Shown in pieces: positions 1-9,200 of a stretch of DNA of 30,365 bases. The stretch spans positions 139,125 to 169,489 of the forward strand of contig HF994932.1 of the NCBI GenBank assembly GCA_000434295.1, given 5' to 3'. The stretch comes from Acetobacter sp. CAG:977. Its GTDB lineage: Bacteria; Pseudomonadota; Alphaproteobacteria; CAAGCB01; CAG-977. The notes under the pieces are model-generated. The model had not been told where the DNA came from, searched no databases, and worked only from the letters and a program-made list of their open reading frames with translations. Numbering within the stretch: position 1 is the stretch's first letter; every line of letters begins with the position of its first letter. A program made the position numbers and the translations under genes.

Positions 1-1
1 G

Positions 2-187
2 GACGCCGCCCGCCGGTTCGGAGGCGTTCTGGCTGCCGCAAACGGTGGAAGGCTGACCGTCTGCGAAGCCAGCATGAGCCCTAACGTCGCCAGAGGTCTG
101 TCCCCGATTAACGCCGTTTCTTTGGCCAGATTGCTTTTAACGTCATCAGGTCAGGAAACCGAGCCTACAACAAGGAAAAAATCATGA
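2..187 (+). CDS. flhF: FlhF flagellar SRP-type GTPase, C-terminal end (5' truncated)
   Basis: The reading frame is open from the window edge to a TGA at 185-187 and encodes about 61 residues. It contains DAARRFGGVLAAAN, then a segment reading SPNVARGLSPINAVSLARLL. This matches the end of the NG GTPase domain of FlhF, where a conserved ARR(L/F)GG helix is followed by a PxxxxxGLxPxxxxxLARLL tail in alphaproteobacteria. FlhF is an SRP-family GTPase that sets the site and number of flagella at the membrane. The P-loop part lies outside the window. The stop overlaps the next start (ATGA at 184-187), which implies translational coupling to flhG. The family call rests on a short segment plus this context. 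Confidence 0.82.
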   Translation, partial: DAARRFGGVLAAANGGRLTVCEASMSPNVARGLSPINAVSLARLLLTSSGQETEPTTRKKS

Positions 188-993
188 ATACAACTCAGCA
201 AACCCCGACACTTGCCCTTGCTCCGCGAAAAATCGCCAGACCTCAGGCGCGAAACATGATTGCCGTCGCTTCGGGAAAAGGCGGCGTCGGTAAAACGTGG
301 TTTTCAATCACGCTTGCTCATGCTTTTGCTCAGAGCGGACAAAAAACGCTGTTGTTTGACGGCGATTTGGGGCTTGCCAACATCGATATTCAGCTGGGGT
401 TGATGCCGACCTATGATTTGGGCAGCGTCATTGCGGGAAAAATCACCCTGAACCAAGCCGTTACCCCTTATCCTGCAGGCGGTTTCGACATTATTGCGGG
501 ACGTTCGGGGTCGGGCAGTCTTTCCAACGTTCCCGTCAGCCGTTTGCAGCTGATTAACGATGACCTAAGAATCCTTTCCGGAGGATACGACCGCGTCATC
601 GTCGATTTGGGTGCAGGCGTCGAAAAACCCGTCCGCCTGTTTGCGTCGTCCGCCGCTAATCTTTTGATTGTTTGTACGGACGAACCGACGTCTTTGACGG
701 ACGCCTACGCGTTTATAAAAATGATTTGTTTGGAACAACCTCAACCCAATATCCGCATTATCGTCAATTCGGCAAATTCGAACCGCGAAGGCGAAAGGAC
801 TTATACGACTTTGTTAAAGGCTTGCCAAGGTTTTCTGCGCATTTCGCCGCCGTTGGCGGGAGTTATCCGCCGCGATACGCGCGTACGCGATTCCATCAGA
901 AACCAAATGTCCATCCTGACGCGCCACCCGACGACGGAAGCCGCGGAAGACGTTCTTGCCGTCGCCGCCAGATTAAATAAAGAACGGGAATAA
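184..993 (+). CDS. flhG: FlhG/FleN (MinD-like ATPase, flagellar number regulator)
   Basis: A 269-residue ParA/MinD-family ATPase. The deviant Walker A GKGGVGKT lies at residues 31-38, followed by the switch-type segment FDGDLGLANID (58-68), in which MinD/FlhG proteins read D(A/G)DLGLANxD. FlhG partners FlhF to limit flagellar number and place the basal body. The start is fixed by the overlap with the flhF stop and by an AAGGA at 172-176. A hydrophilic tail of about 23 residues precedes the ATPase core; FlhG proteins often carry a short N-terminal extension that activates FlhF, although a clear DQAxxLR motif is not visible here. The amphipathic C-terminal helix expected for membrane binding could be the last 20 or so residues. 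Without the flhF context, MinD itself would be the alternative. Confidence 0.9.
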   Translation: MNTTQQTPTLALAPRKIARPQARNMIAVASGKGGVGKTWFSITLAHAFAQSGQKTLLFDGDLGLANIDIQLGLMPTYDLGSVIAGKITLNQAVTPYPAGGFDIIAGRSGSGSLSNVPVSRLQLINDDLRILSGGYDRVIVDLGAGVEKPVRLFASSAANLLIVCTDEPTSLTDAYAFIKMICLEQPQPNIRIIVNSANSNREGERTYTTLLKACQGFLRISPPLAGVIRRDTRVRDSIRNQMSILTRHPTTEAAEDVLAVAARLNKERE

Positions 994-1016
994 AGTCTTT
1001 ATAAAAGGATTCGTTC

Positions 1017-2870
1017 ATGAGCAGCACCGTTTCCCTTCCGTCTTCTTTTGCCCTGCCTGCTCAAAGCGTTTTAAACGCGAATTTATTGCTTTCGGGCGTT
1101 CCCGAAGAATTGGCGGCGTTGCCCGTCGGAACGGAATTGCCTGCCGTTTTGATGCCGCCCGAAAGTTCGGCGGATTTTCCCGTTTTAAACGTTACCATGC
1201 CTGACGGTTCCGTGATTGAAATCCCCGTCAAGCTAAATAAAATTCCGACCGCTCCGATTGAAGTTTCTTTGAAAATCGCCGCCAAAGAAGCAAAAGACCT
1301 TTTATCCGTACAAATCAAACACTTGCCGAACGTTCCCGATGCGCCGAAAGCGCTTGAAACCGGACAAACCGTTTCTTCCGCAGGTGCGGGGCATCCTTAT
1401 TCTTCAACGATTTTTGAAGCGACACCGCTTCAGACTTTGCCCGAAAGCGCCGTTCAAAACCTGCCGCCGCAAATCGCAAAAACAGTCGCAGAAACATCGC
1501 GCATTTTGGATCCGAACGTAAAAATTTCCTTTGTCCTTGTTTCCGATTCCGTTCAGGAAACAGAAGGCTTGCCCCAAGTTCAACCTTCTGAAAATTTTGT
1601 TCAACCTTCTCAGGCAAACAATAAAATTGCCGCACCTCAAACGGAAGGTTCCGTCAGAAATGTTACATTGTTACAAAACGGAAAAGAAGACCTTTCTCTT
1701 TCGAAAACGGAACAAAAAATTTACGATGCCGTTGATAAAATTTTAAGACCGTCCGCACAAAAGGAAGACTTTTCCCCCGTTTTAATGAGGGAGGTTCAGC
1801 CTGCATCGGGAAAAGCGACGCCCGTTTCCGAACAAATTTTTGAAAAAAGCGTGCTTTCATCCCTTTCCGAATCGCCGAAAGAAGCGCTTGGTGCCGCCGC
1901 GCGCATAACAGCGGCAAAAGACACGCTGCCTTTGCCGACGGAAACCGAAGACGGCACGCAAAAAAGGAATCAAGAAGCCTCTCCCCGTCCTTTGTTCGTG
2001 CCGAAACCGGGAACGATTTTAAAAGGCACAGTTTTTTCTTACGGCTCGGACAGTTCTGCCGTCATTGCGACGAAAATCGGCATTTTGGCTTTGGAAAACA
2101 ATGTCAAACTGCCCGATCTGACGCCAGTAACCGTAAAAATTACGGACGTTCGATTGCCGACTTTGCTGGAACGCGACCCGCTGCCTGCCGAACGAAATAC
2201 GTGGACGATACTGAATCATGCTTTGGAAACGCTGAAACAAACCGACGAAGCGGCATATGACGCCTTTAAAGCCGTTTTGCCGCAAGCGGGCAACAAATTG
2301 CCCGCCCTGATGATTTCTTTTATGCAAGCCGCCGTACGGGAAGACGCAACCGTCCGTTCCTGGCTGGGCGAAGCAAATATTGCCGCTTTGCAAAAAACGG
2401 CTTCGGGACAACAGATTTTAAAGCGCTTGGAACGCGAATTTTCAACATCGGCAAAAAAAGCCACCGACGGACAAAACGTTTGGAAAGGATGGGATATTCC
2501 TTTGTTGTCGGGAAGTGTCGTCGAACCCGTTTCTTTGTTTTTGCAACGCCCTCCGGAAGACGCGGAACGGCACGAAAAATATGCTCCGTTGCAAAACGCC
2601 GTCAGGTTCGTTTTGGACATGAACCTGTCGCGTTTGGGAAAAATACAATTAGAAGGCATCGCGGGACGCCAAAAACAGCGCTTTGACCTGATTATCCGGC
2701 ACAGAAACGATATGCCGCCCGAATTTGAACCGACCGTCAGGGCTTTGTTCGTCAAAACTTTGGATGCTTTGTCGTATGCGGGAAACTTGAAAATCTCAAA
2801 AACGGAAGAATTTATCGACTTGCGCCCCGCGGCGGAAACGGACACGGCAAAAAGGGGGATGTTGGTCTGA
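1017..2870 (+). CDS. FliK-like flagellar hook-length control protein
   Basis: A 617-residue protein, 23 bases after flhG, with AAAGGA ahead of the start. The first 330 or so residues are low-complexity, rich in P, S, T, V and A, with no recognisable fold. The segment around 330-385 (PGTILKGTVFSYGSDSSAV) is beta-rich and precedes a helical region. The last ~100 residues, with DMNLSRLGKIQLEGI and RFDLIIR followed by a helix, resemble the Flg_hook domain of FliK, where a beta strand reading L.L..LG.v.v is typical. FliK is a secreted molecular ruler that switches export specificity from hook to filament. The disordered N-terminal region and globular C-terminal domain fit that design. Similarity is confined to the C-terminal domain. 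The position after flhFG supports a flagellar role, but a FliK paralogue is possible. Confidence 0.65.
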   Translation: MSSTVSLPSSFALPAQSVLNANLLLSGVPEELAALPVGTELPAVLMPPESSADFPVLNVTMPDGSVIEIPVKLNKIPTAPIEVSLKIAAKEAKDLLSVQIKHLPNVPDAPKALETGQTVSSAGAGHPYSSTIFEATPLQTLPESAVQNLPPQIAKTVAETSRILDPNVKISFVLVSDSVQETEGLPQVQPSENFVQPSQANNKIAAPQTEGSVRNVTLLQNGKEDLSLSKTEQKIYDAVDKILRPSAQKEDFSPVLMREVQPASGKATPVSEQIFEKSVLSSLSESPKEALGAAARITAAKDTLPLPTETEDGTQKRNQEASPRPLFVPKPGTILKGTVFSYGSDSSAVIATKIGILALENNVKLPDLTPVTVKITDVRLPTLLERDPLPAERNTWTILNHALETLKQTDEAAYDAFKAVLPQAGNKLPALMISFMQAAVREDATVRSWLGEANIAALQKTASGQQILKRLEREFSTSAKKATDGQNVWKGWDIPLLSGSVVEPVSLFLQRPPEDAERHEKYAPLQNAVRFVLDMNLSRLGKIQLEGIAGRQKQRFDLIIRHRNDMPPEFEPTVRALFVKTLDALSYAGNLKISKTEEFIDLRPAAETDTAKRGMLV

Positions 2871-2873
2871 AAA

Positions 2874-3920
2874 ATGGACGCCAAAGGATTTTACAGAATT
2901 TTGGAAGTCGCCCAAACGGCAAGCGAAAAAGAAATCAAAGACGCTTTTCGCCGTCAGGCAAAGCTGTATCATCCCGATAAAAACAATACTCCCCAAGCCG
3001 CCGAAAAATATTTAAAAATCAACGAAGCCTACCGCGTCCTCAGCGACCCCGAAGCCAGAAAAGCCTATGACAACACGGCCGAAGACGGTTTTGATTTCGT
3101 TCCGTGCAGTGTTTGCGGCATCCATGCCAAACAGCCCCGCTATGTCCTGTTTGACGAAGGCAGCATATTCCGTTCGGGCGTGTTTTGCCGTCCCTGTGCG
3201 TCCAGACAACAGTTCCGATCCGCTTTAAAAAATTGGCGCAGGCTGTTATTGCATCCCGTTTTGTCCGTCAAAGCGCTGATCAATAACAGAAACGTCGGCG
3301 AAAAGCCTGCTTACAGGAATTTAGAGCTTCTGATGAAAAATGCGGCGGCGTTTCGTCACGAAAAAAGATCGGATCTCGCACGGTTTTTGGCGGAACAGGC
3401 ATTGAATTTTACTCAAAATTCCGCTGAACGTTCCCGCATCGCTTCTTTTATCTCGGCTTTGCCCGATACCGTGAAAAGAAAAGACGGCGATGCGTGGCGC
3501 GTTCGTTGGACGGATACTTTTCGGGTATTTTTGCCTTTGTTTTTGGCGTTAATCGTCGTTGTTGCCGTGCTGACGACTCCCGTTATCCGAGATTCATTAA
3601 ACCGTTCCCGCACCGTCTTTGCCGATTATAAGCACCAACCCGTCATTCCCGTCCGTTTCGACCCGAAAGACACCTCAACACTGTTCCATACTGTCGATAT
3701 TCAAACGCCCGTCTATCAGGCGCCTTGTCTGGATTGCGGAATCATCGACCTGTTGCCCGAAGGAACCACCGTGCGCATTACGGGATTGCTTCCGCAACCC
3801 GATTGGGTGCAGGTTATGACGCCTTTGGGAAAAATCGTCTTTGTCAAAACCGCCGATATTCAAAAAGGAAAAGGAGCGCGGCCTTTGCCTTACCGTTCAA
3901 AAATCTCGCCGGATTCCTGA
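2874..3920 (+). CDS. Membrane-anchored J-domain protein with zinc-knuckle-like and SH3-like regions
   Basis: A 348-residue protein starting three bases after the FliK-like stop. Residues 5-66 form a DnaJ domain with the HPD tripeptide at 33-35, which in this family stimulates DnaK ATPase. Two CxxC pairs at 78-81 and 105-108 could form one zinc site; they are not the repeated CxxCxGxG zinc finger of canonical DnaJ. A helical stretch follows, then a single membrane segment at about 216-238. Residues ~275-335 (VYQAPCLDCGIIDLLPEGT, then WVQVMTPLGKIVFV) look like a bacterial SH3 domain. The topology suggests a cytoplasmic J domain and a periplasmic SH3 domain. It lies in a flagellar gene run, so a chaperone role in assembly is possible but unproven. 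Confidence 0.75.
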   Translation: MDAKGFYRILEVAQTASEKEIKDAFRRQAKLYHPDKNNTPQAAEKYLKINEAYRVLSDPEARKAYDNTAEDGFDFVPCSVCGIHAKQPRYVLFDEGSIFRSGVFCRPCASRQQFRSALKNWRRLLLHPVLSVKALINNRNVGEKPAYRNLELLMKNAAAFRHEKRSDLARFLAEQALNFTQNSAERSRIASFISALPDTVKRKDGDAWRVRWTDTFRVFLPLFLALIVVVAVLTTPVIRDSLNRSRTVFADYKHQPVIPVRFDPKDTSTLFHTVDIQTPVYQAPCLDCGIIDLLPEGTTVRITGLLPQPDWVQVMTPLGKIVFVKTADIQKGKGARPLPYRSKISPDS

Positions 3921-3936
3921 TAGCGGAGCTTTGAAA

Positions 3937-5250
3937 ATGTTTGCCGTTTTATTTGTTGTTTCGTTGATGTTCTTTGCTCCCGCCGCCGCGGCGGATTGCT
4001 TTGACGATACGCCGAAAACGCCTTTTGAAGAAGTCGTCTGCGCCGATCCGGAATTGAGCGCTTTGCTGACGGATATCAACGATTTGTACGAACGGTTGGA
4101 AAAGGCTTCCTTAAAACCGATGCCGCTGAAAACGGAAAGAAAAAACTGGTTGAAAAAAACGGAAAAATTCTCGCAATGCCCCGAAAAAAATCCGGAATGC
4201 CTGCTGGACGTTTTTGAAAAGAAAAAAGAAAGACTCTTAAAACTGGCTCCGACGGGGACAGAGCTGATAAAGCTCAGCGGCAATGAAATAAAATCCGAAG
4301 ACTTTCCCTTCAGCCCGACCACCGTTACCGTAAACGAAGACGGAAAAATATTCTTAACCGTCCGCCCCCGTTCTCTGTCTGCGCGAAAACCCGTTCCGAA
4401 CGAAGGGAACGCCCCGTCTTCCGACAAAGGATTTATTCTGACAAGATATGCCGAAAACGGCAGGACGAACGAATCAATTGCGTATATCGAAGGCGAAAAG
4501 GCGGACTTTCCTTTGAAAATCAGAATCGATGCCAACGACAGCCTTTGGATTTCGGGGCGGATGAATTCTTTAAAAGCCCGTCAATCCGCCGTTTTGCCCT
4601 TTAATAAAAGCGGGCATTCGTATTTTTTGGCGCATCTGAATCCAGACGGCACAAAAATAAAAACCATCCGTCCTTTTAATTTGTTTTCGCGTTTTATTGA
4701 TTTTTACGTCAATCCCATCGGAGATTTGACAATGATGGGAGATTATCAGGACAGGACGGTTTTTATTTTCTTTAACACGCGCACCGAAGGATATGAAAAC
4801 GCGTTTTTCCTGCCAAGCGGCAATGAATACGAAACCTTTGTCCCCGCAGATAAAAGCCGAAGATTTTTTTATGTCACGGGACGCACGAAAAAAGAAGGTC
4901 AGGCGACTGAAAAAGCGTTCGAATCGGAATTGCCGATCACGCGAGAAAGTGCTTTTGTTGCTTTATATGACATAAAGACGCAGGACTTTAAGGCTTTTAC
5001 ATATTTGGACGATTTCCGTCCGACTTTGCTGAGTTTTGATAAAAATTCGGTTTGCTTAACGGGCGAAAGCGCGACGCCTGACCGTTTAAAGTCTTACTTG
5101 ACCGAGAATGCCGAATACAAGGAAACCGAAGCACGCTTTACGGCGTGTCTGACTCCTGATTTGGAAACAATGACATATTTCAGCTACTTGCCCGTCCGTC
5201 CGAAATACATCGGCATAAACGGGACAAGGATTAAAATCATCGGCTACTAA
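3937..5250 (+). CDS. Secreted protein with LprI-like N-terminal domain and large unknown C-terminal region
   Basis: The frame is open from 3841, but ATG 3937 is preferred: AGCGGAG lies just upstream, and the protein then begins with a clean signal peptide of about 21 residues ending in AAAADC. The 437-residue product continues with CFDDTPKTPFEEVVCADPEL, then NDLYERLE, ERKNWLKK and further paired cysteines. This is the pattern of the LprI-like domain (C-TP-E-xxC-xPxL-xxL-xxxY ... RxxWL ... C). Some LprI proteins inhibit lysozyme, but most domain copies have no proven role. The remaining ~330 residues are rich in beta-strand-like segments and have several repeats of the type F/Y-x-x-x-P; I do not recognise them. 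The stop overlaps the convergent tspO stop by four bases. Confidence 0.7.
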   Translation: MFAVLFVVSLMFFAPAAAADCFDDTPKTPFEEVVCADPELSALLTDINDLYERLEKASLKPMPLKTERKNWLKKTEKFSQCPEKNPECLLDVFEKKKERLLKLAPTGTELIKLSGNEIKSEDFPFSPTTVTVNEDGKIFLTVRPRSLSARKPVPNEGNAPSSDKGFILTRYAENGRTNESIAYIEGEKADFPLKIRIDANDSLWISGRMNSLKARQSAVLPFNKSGHSYFLAHLNPDGTKIKTIRPFNLFSRFIDFYVNPIGDLTMMGDYQDRTVFIFFNTRTEGYENAFFLPSGNEYETFVPADKSRRFFYVTGRTKKEGQATEKAFESELPITRESAFVALYDIKTQDFKAFTYLDDFRPTLLSFDKNSVCLTGESATPDRLKSYLTENAEYKETEARFTACLTPDLETMTYFSYLPVRPKYIGINGTRIKIIGY

Positions 5251-5636
5251 TTTAAAACGGCAATTCCCGCATTCAAGTACAGGGCGAACAAAAGCCACAT
5301 CCCGTAAGGAACCATCAATCCGCCTGCAATTTTTGAAACTTTAAAAAACAAGCACACGGTTTTAGCGGCAACGACGGTCATTGCCGCCAAAAGAATTAAA
5401 GCCGCCACGGGAGATCGCATTGAAAAGAACACCGTTGTCCAAGACAAATTCATCAACAATTGAATGAAAAAACAAACATAGCCTGCCGTTTTTTTGATTT
5501 CTGATTTTGTTTTCCAATAAACGGCAAGTGCGACGAAAATCATAACATACAAAACCGGCCAGACCATTCCGAATACGGCATCGGGAGGAGTCAGCGCAGG
5601 TTTTGACAACAAGGCATACCATTCCATATTTTGCAT
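5247..5636 (-). CDS. tspO: TspO/MBR family protein, short form
   Basis: A 129-residue tryptophan-rich membrane protein. EWYALLSKPALTPPDAVFGM and VWPVLYVMI near the start, NLSWTTVFF in the middle and VPYGMWLLFALYLNAGIAVLN at the end are the core signatures of TspO/MBR, a family that binds porphyrins and cholesterol-like ligands. The protein starts directly at the WY..L.KP..TPP loop. The usual first helix, about 20-25 residues upstream of this loop in five-helix family members, is therefore missing. An AAAGGA is correctly spaced before ATG 5636, and the upstream sequence belongs to the next gene, so the short form looks genuine. It follows the DUF2726 gene by 12 bases on the same strand and is probably cotranscribed with it. 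Confidence 0.85.
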   Translation of the reverse strand: MQNMEWYALLSKPALTPPDAVFGMVWPVLYVMIFVALAVYWKTKSEIKKTAGYVCFFIQLLMNLSWTTVFFSMRSPVAALILLAAMTVVAAKTVCLFFKVSKIAGGLMVPYGMWLLFALYLNAGIAVLN

Positions 5637-5648
5637 CGTCTATCCTTT

Positions 5649-6173
5649 TCATTCTTTCTTTTGAATACAATCATATACATCCGTTCGAATTTTTTCAATT
5701 TTTGGTTTATTACGGCTTTCATAGCGTAAACACGGGATGCCGACTGAAAAAAGAAGAGTATCCCTTTGCAAATCCTTTTCCCGTTTATGTGAAGAATCAT
5801 CCAATTCAATCAGGCAAATGATATTCAGATTCAAATCACAAACAACGAAATCTGCCCTTTTCGTATTAAACATATAGCGATAACGAAATCCGTCTCGCCC
5901 TGTATGGGTTATAAAAGCGCTAAAAGCCATTTGAGGAAAAATATAAAATTCTTCTTTTAAAGCTTCGTTCAGACGTTTAAAAAATTCCCGTTCATTTTGA
6001 GTCAAAATTTCAGTTTTTACGAAACAATCCGGTATATTTTTTGCTTTTTTCCCTTTGCCAAAACGTTTGAAGCATTCGGTTAATATTACGATCAAAATCA
6101 ATACTGCAAAAACAGGCGTCATTTCAGATAACTTTGAATTTATCATATCAGTCAAAGGAGTTGCCGAGCCCAT
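5649..6173 (-). CDS. DUF2726 domain protein with N-terminal membrane segment
   Basis: A 174-residue protein. A hydrophobic helix at about residues 19-34 is followed by basic residues, then by a domain with LTQNEREFFKRLNEAL, KRADFVVCDLNLNIICLIEL, DDSSH, and a GIPCLRYESR segment before the end. This order (LT..E..F..L, then DFV....IELDD.SH, then RD....GIP.LR) is that of DUF2726, which is related to restriction-endonuclease-like folds; the D, E and D-SH positions fit the conserved acidic core. No biochemical role is established to my knowledge. A TAGGAG sits eight bases before the start, inside the U-tract of the ileS terminator. Base composition is about 27-42% GC in lines I counted, clearly below the flanking ileS gene, which suggests later acquisition. 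Confidence 0.75.
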   Translation of the reverse strand: MGSATPLTDMINSKLSEMTPVFAVLILIVILTECFKRFGKGKKAKNIPDCFVKTEILTQNEREFFKRLNEALKEEFYIFPQMAFSAFITHTGRDGFRYRYMFNTKRADFVVCDLNLNIICLIELDDSSHKREKDLQRDTLLFSVGIPCLRYESRNKPKIEKIRTDVYDCIQKKE

Positions 6174-6186
6174 TTTTTATTCTCCT

Positions 6187-6225
6187 AAAAAGAAAAGCGC
6201 TTCTTAAAAGTATAAGAAGCGCTTT
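6187..6225 (-). terminator. Rho-independent terminator of ileS
   Basis: A 13-bp perfect stem (6194-6206 with 6213-6225) encloses a six-base loop. On the minus strand it is followed by a T-rich run (TTTTCTTTTT). It lies just after the ileS stop. Confidence 0.88.
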
Positions 6226-6247
6226 AACTTTTCAAGCTTTATTAAGT

Positions 6248-9200
6248 TTATGCCGTTTTTTTCAAAGCAAACGTTACCGTCGAATCACCGACTTCTTCCG
6301 TATGAGCGTTTTCAACGTTCGACGCTTCGCAGAACGATACTGCCAAAACCTGTTCGGAAATGTAGTCTTTGTTTTCTTTCAAAGCTTCCAAAACCGCCGC
6401 GTCTTTTGAAGTATAAACAACCTCGATACGATCGGACACGTCAAAGCCGCTGTTCTTGCGCGTTTCCTGAACAACGCGGACAAAGTCGCGCGCAATCCCT
6501 TCGCGTTCCAATTCCGGATGCGGCGTTACGTCCAAAACGACAACCGCAGTATTGTCAGGCAATGCCATTCCCGCGGTTCCTTCCTTCAAAACAAGGCGCA
6601 GTTCAAATTCGTCCGCATTCAAAACCTGACCCGCGATTGACAGCGTCCCGTCCGCGTTCTTCGTCCATTCTCCGCTCTTTGATGCCGCAAGAATGTCCTT
6701 CATGTAACGTCCCAGACGTTTGCCGACAATCGGCGTCAACACGTAAAGCGTATAGTCTGCCAACGACGTTACGTCATGCTTCAATACGACTTCTTTGACG
6801 TTGACTTCGTCTTCGATCAAAGGCACGTACGCCGACAAACGTTCCGCATTGTTTCCCGCCACCGTCAACGACGCCAGCGGTAAACGGTTACGCAATTTGC
6901 GTTCTTCGCGAACGGCCTTTGCCGTCGAGCAAACCGCCCGGACAAAGTCCATATCCGAAACCAATTGCGGTTCCGCCGCAAAAACCGACACATCGACCCA
7001 ATCGGTTAAATGGACACTTTCTTCGCCCGTCAGACCGCGATAAATGTATTCGCAGGTCAACGGTAATAACGGCGCCAAAACTTTCGACAGAGTATGCAGT
7101 ACCGTATAAAGAACGTCAAAAGCCTCACGTCCCTGATCCAAAGACCAAAAACGCGCGCGGGAACGGCGAATGTACCAGTTGTTCAGAATTTCCAGAAAAT
7201 CGGAAACTTCCGCACACGCCGACACGATATCGCACGCATCCAACTCTTTGGTCAAATCGGCAACCAAATCATGCAGCTTTGCCAAAATATAGCGATCCAA
7301 CACATCCGAAGGCTTGGTCGTAATTTCGGCTTTCAATCCTTCCGCATTGGCGTAAAGGCAGAAAAAGTGAAAAGCATTCCACAAAGGAATCAATGCCTTG
7401 CGCGATGCTTTGGCAATTTCTTTGCCTTCGCGGTCAATTGACAGGTTTCCGCCGCGCAAAATCGGCGAAGAAACCAAAAACCAACGCAAAGCATCCGCGC
7501 CCAAAGTGTCAAACACTTCGTCGGGAGCCGGATAATTGCGCAACCGCTTGGAAAGCTTTTGCTGGTTTTCATCCAAAACGACCCCGTGGCACAAACACGT
7601 TTTGAACGGCGGACGGTCAAACAATGCCGTCGACATCACCATCAGCGTATAAAACCAACCGCGTGTCTGAGCCAGATATTCAACAATGAAATCCGCGGGG
7701 AAATGATTTTCAAACCATTCCTTGTTTTCAAACGGATAGTGCACCTGCGCATAGGGCATGGACCCCGATTCAAACCAACAGTCAAACACGTCTTCGACGC
7801 GGCGCATCATGCTTTTTCCCGTCGGATCGTCAGGATTCGGACGGACAAGCGAATCAATGAACGGACGGTGCAAATCGGTTACTTTCACGCCGAAGTCGCG
7901 TTCAAGTTCCGCAATGCTGCCATACACGTCAATGCGCGGATAACGCGGATCGTCGGATTTCCAAACGGGTATCGGCGTTCCCCAGAAACGCATACGGGAA
8001 ATCGACCAATCGCGGGCGTTTTCAAGCCATTTGCCGAACGAACCGTTCTTAACGTGTTCGGGAATCCACGTGATTTGCTGGTTCAATTCAACCATCCGGT
8101 CACGGAAATCCGTTACCTTGACGAACCAGCTGTTGATCGCTTTGTAAATCAACGGCGTGTCCGTACGCCAGCAATGAGGATAGCTGTGGCGGTATTGTTC
8201 GCGCTTGACCAGCTTTCCTTCTTTTTTCAGGCGTTCGATAATCGGCTGGTTGGTTTCAAAAACCTGCATTCCTTCGTAATCGGGGACTTCTTTTGTAAAG
8301 CGCCCTTTTGAATCAACAGGGCAGACAACGGGAATCTTGTACGGAATCGTTGCGTTCAAGTCGTCTTCACCGAAACCGGGAGCGATATGAACTATGCCCG
8401 TACCGTCTTCGGTCGAAACGTAATCGGCGCCGATAACCTGAAAACAGTTCGGAAGATCTTTGAAATAGTCAAACAACGGCTCATAGTGCCGTCCGATCAG
8501 GTCTTTGCCTTTTACCGAGCCGACCTTTTCGGCTTTGGCAAGTTCCTTTTTGTATTTTCCCGCCAAAGCTTCGGCAATAACGTAACGGATTCCGTCTTCT
8601 TCATACAGAGCGTAATCAATGTCGGGACCGACCGCCAAAGCCAGATTCGACGGCAATGTCCAAGGCGTCGTCGTCCATGCCAGCATTTTGACGGGTTTGT
8701 CGTCGCCCGCTTCGGGTTTAAGCGTGAACATAACCGTCACGGCGGGGTCTTCGCGTTCGCGATAGGAATTGTCCATGCGCGTTTCAAAGTTGGAAACGGG
8801 CGTTTCCGCAGCCCAGCTGTACGGCAATACGCGGACGCCTTCGTACATCAACCCTTTTTTATAAAGCTCTTTGAACGCCCAAATGATGCTTTCCATATAG
8901 GAAAGATCCATCGTTTTATAGTCGTTGTCGAAATCAACCCACCGAGCTTGGCGCGTTACGGTATTTTCCCATTCTTTCGTGTACATCAGCACGCGTTCGC
9001 GGCAGGTTTCGTTAAACTTGCCGATTCCGAATTTCGTGATCGCGTCCCTGCCCGAAAAACCCAAAAACTTTTCCGTATCCATTTCGGCGGGCAACCCGTG
9101 GCAATCCCAACCGAAACGACGTTCGACGCGATGACCGCGCATCGTTTGATAGCGGGGAATGATATCTTTGACGTAGCCCGTCACCAAATGGCCGTAATGC

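Noticed and set aside
2216..2884. 222-codon minus-strand ORF
   Set aside because: Antisense to the FliK-like gene; no family features or ribosome site.
3841..3936. N-terminal extension of the LprI-like gene
   Set aside because: It overlaps the J-domain gene by 80 bases and would bury the signal peptide; ATG 3937 has a ribosome site.
3897..4535. 212-codon minus-strand ORF
   Set aside because: Antisense to the LprI-like gene, serine- and phenylalanine-rich shadow.
7559..8311. 250-codon plus-strand ORF
   Set aside because: Antisense to ileS; basic and phenylalanine-rich as expected for such a shadow.
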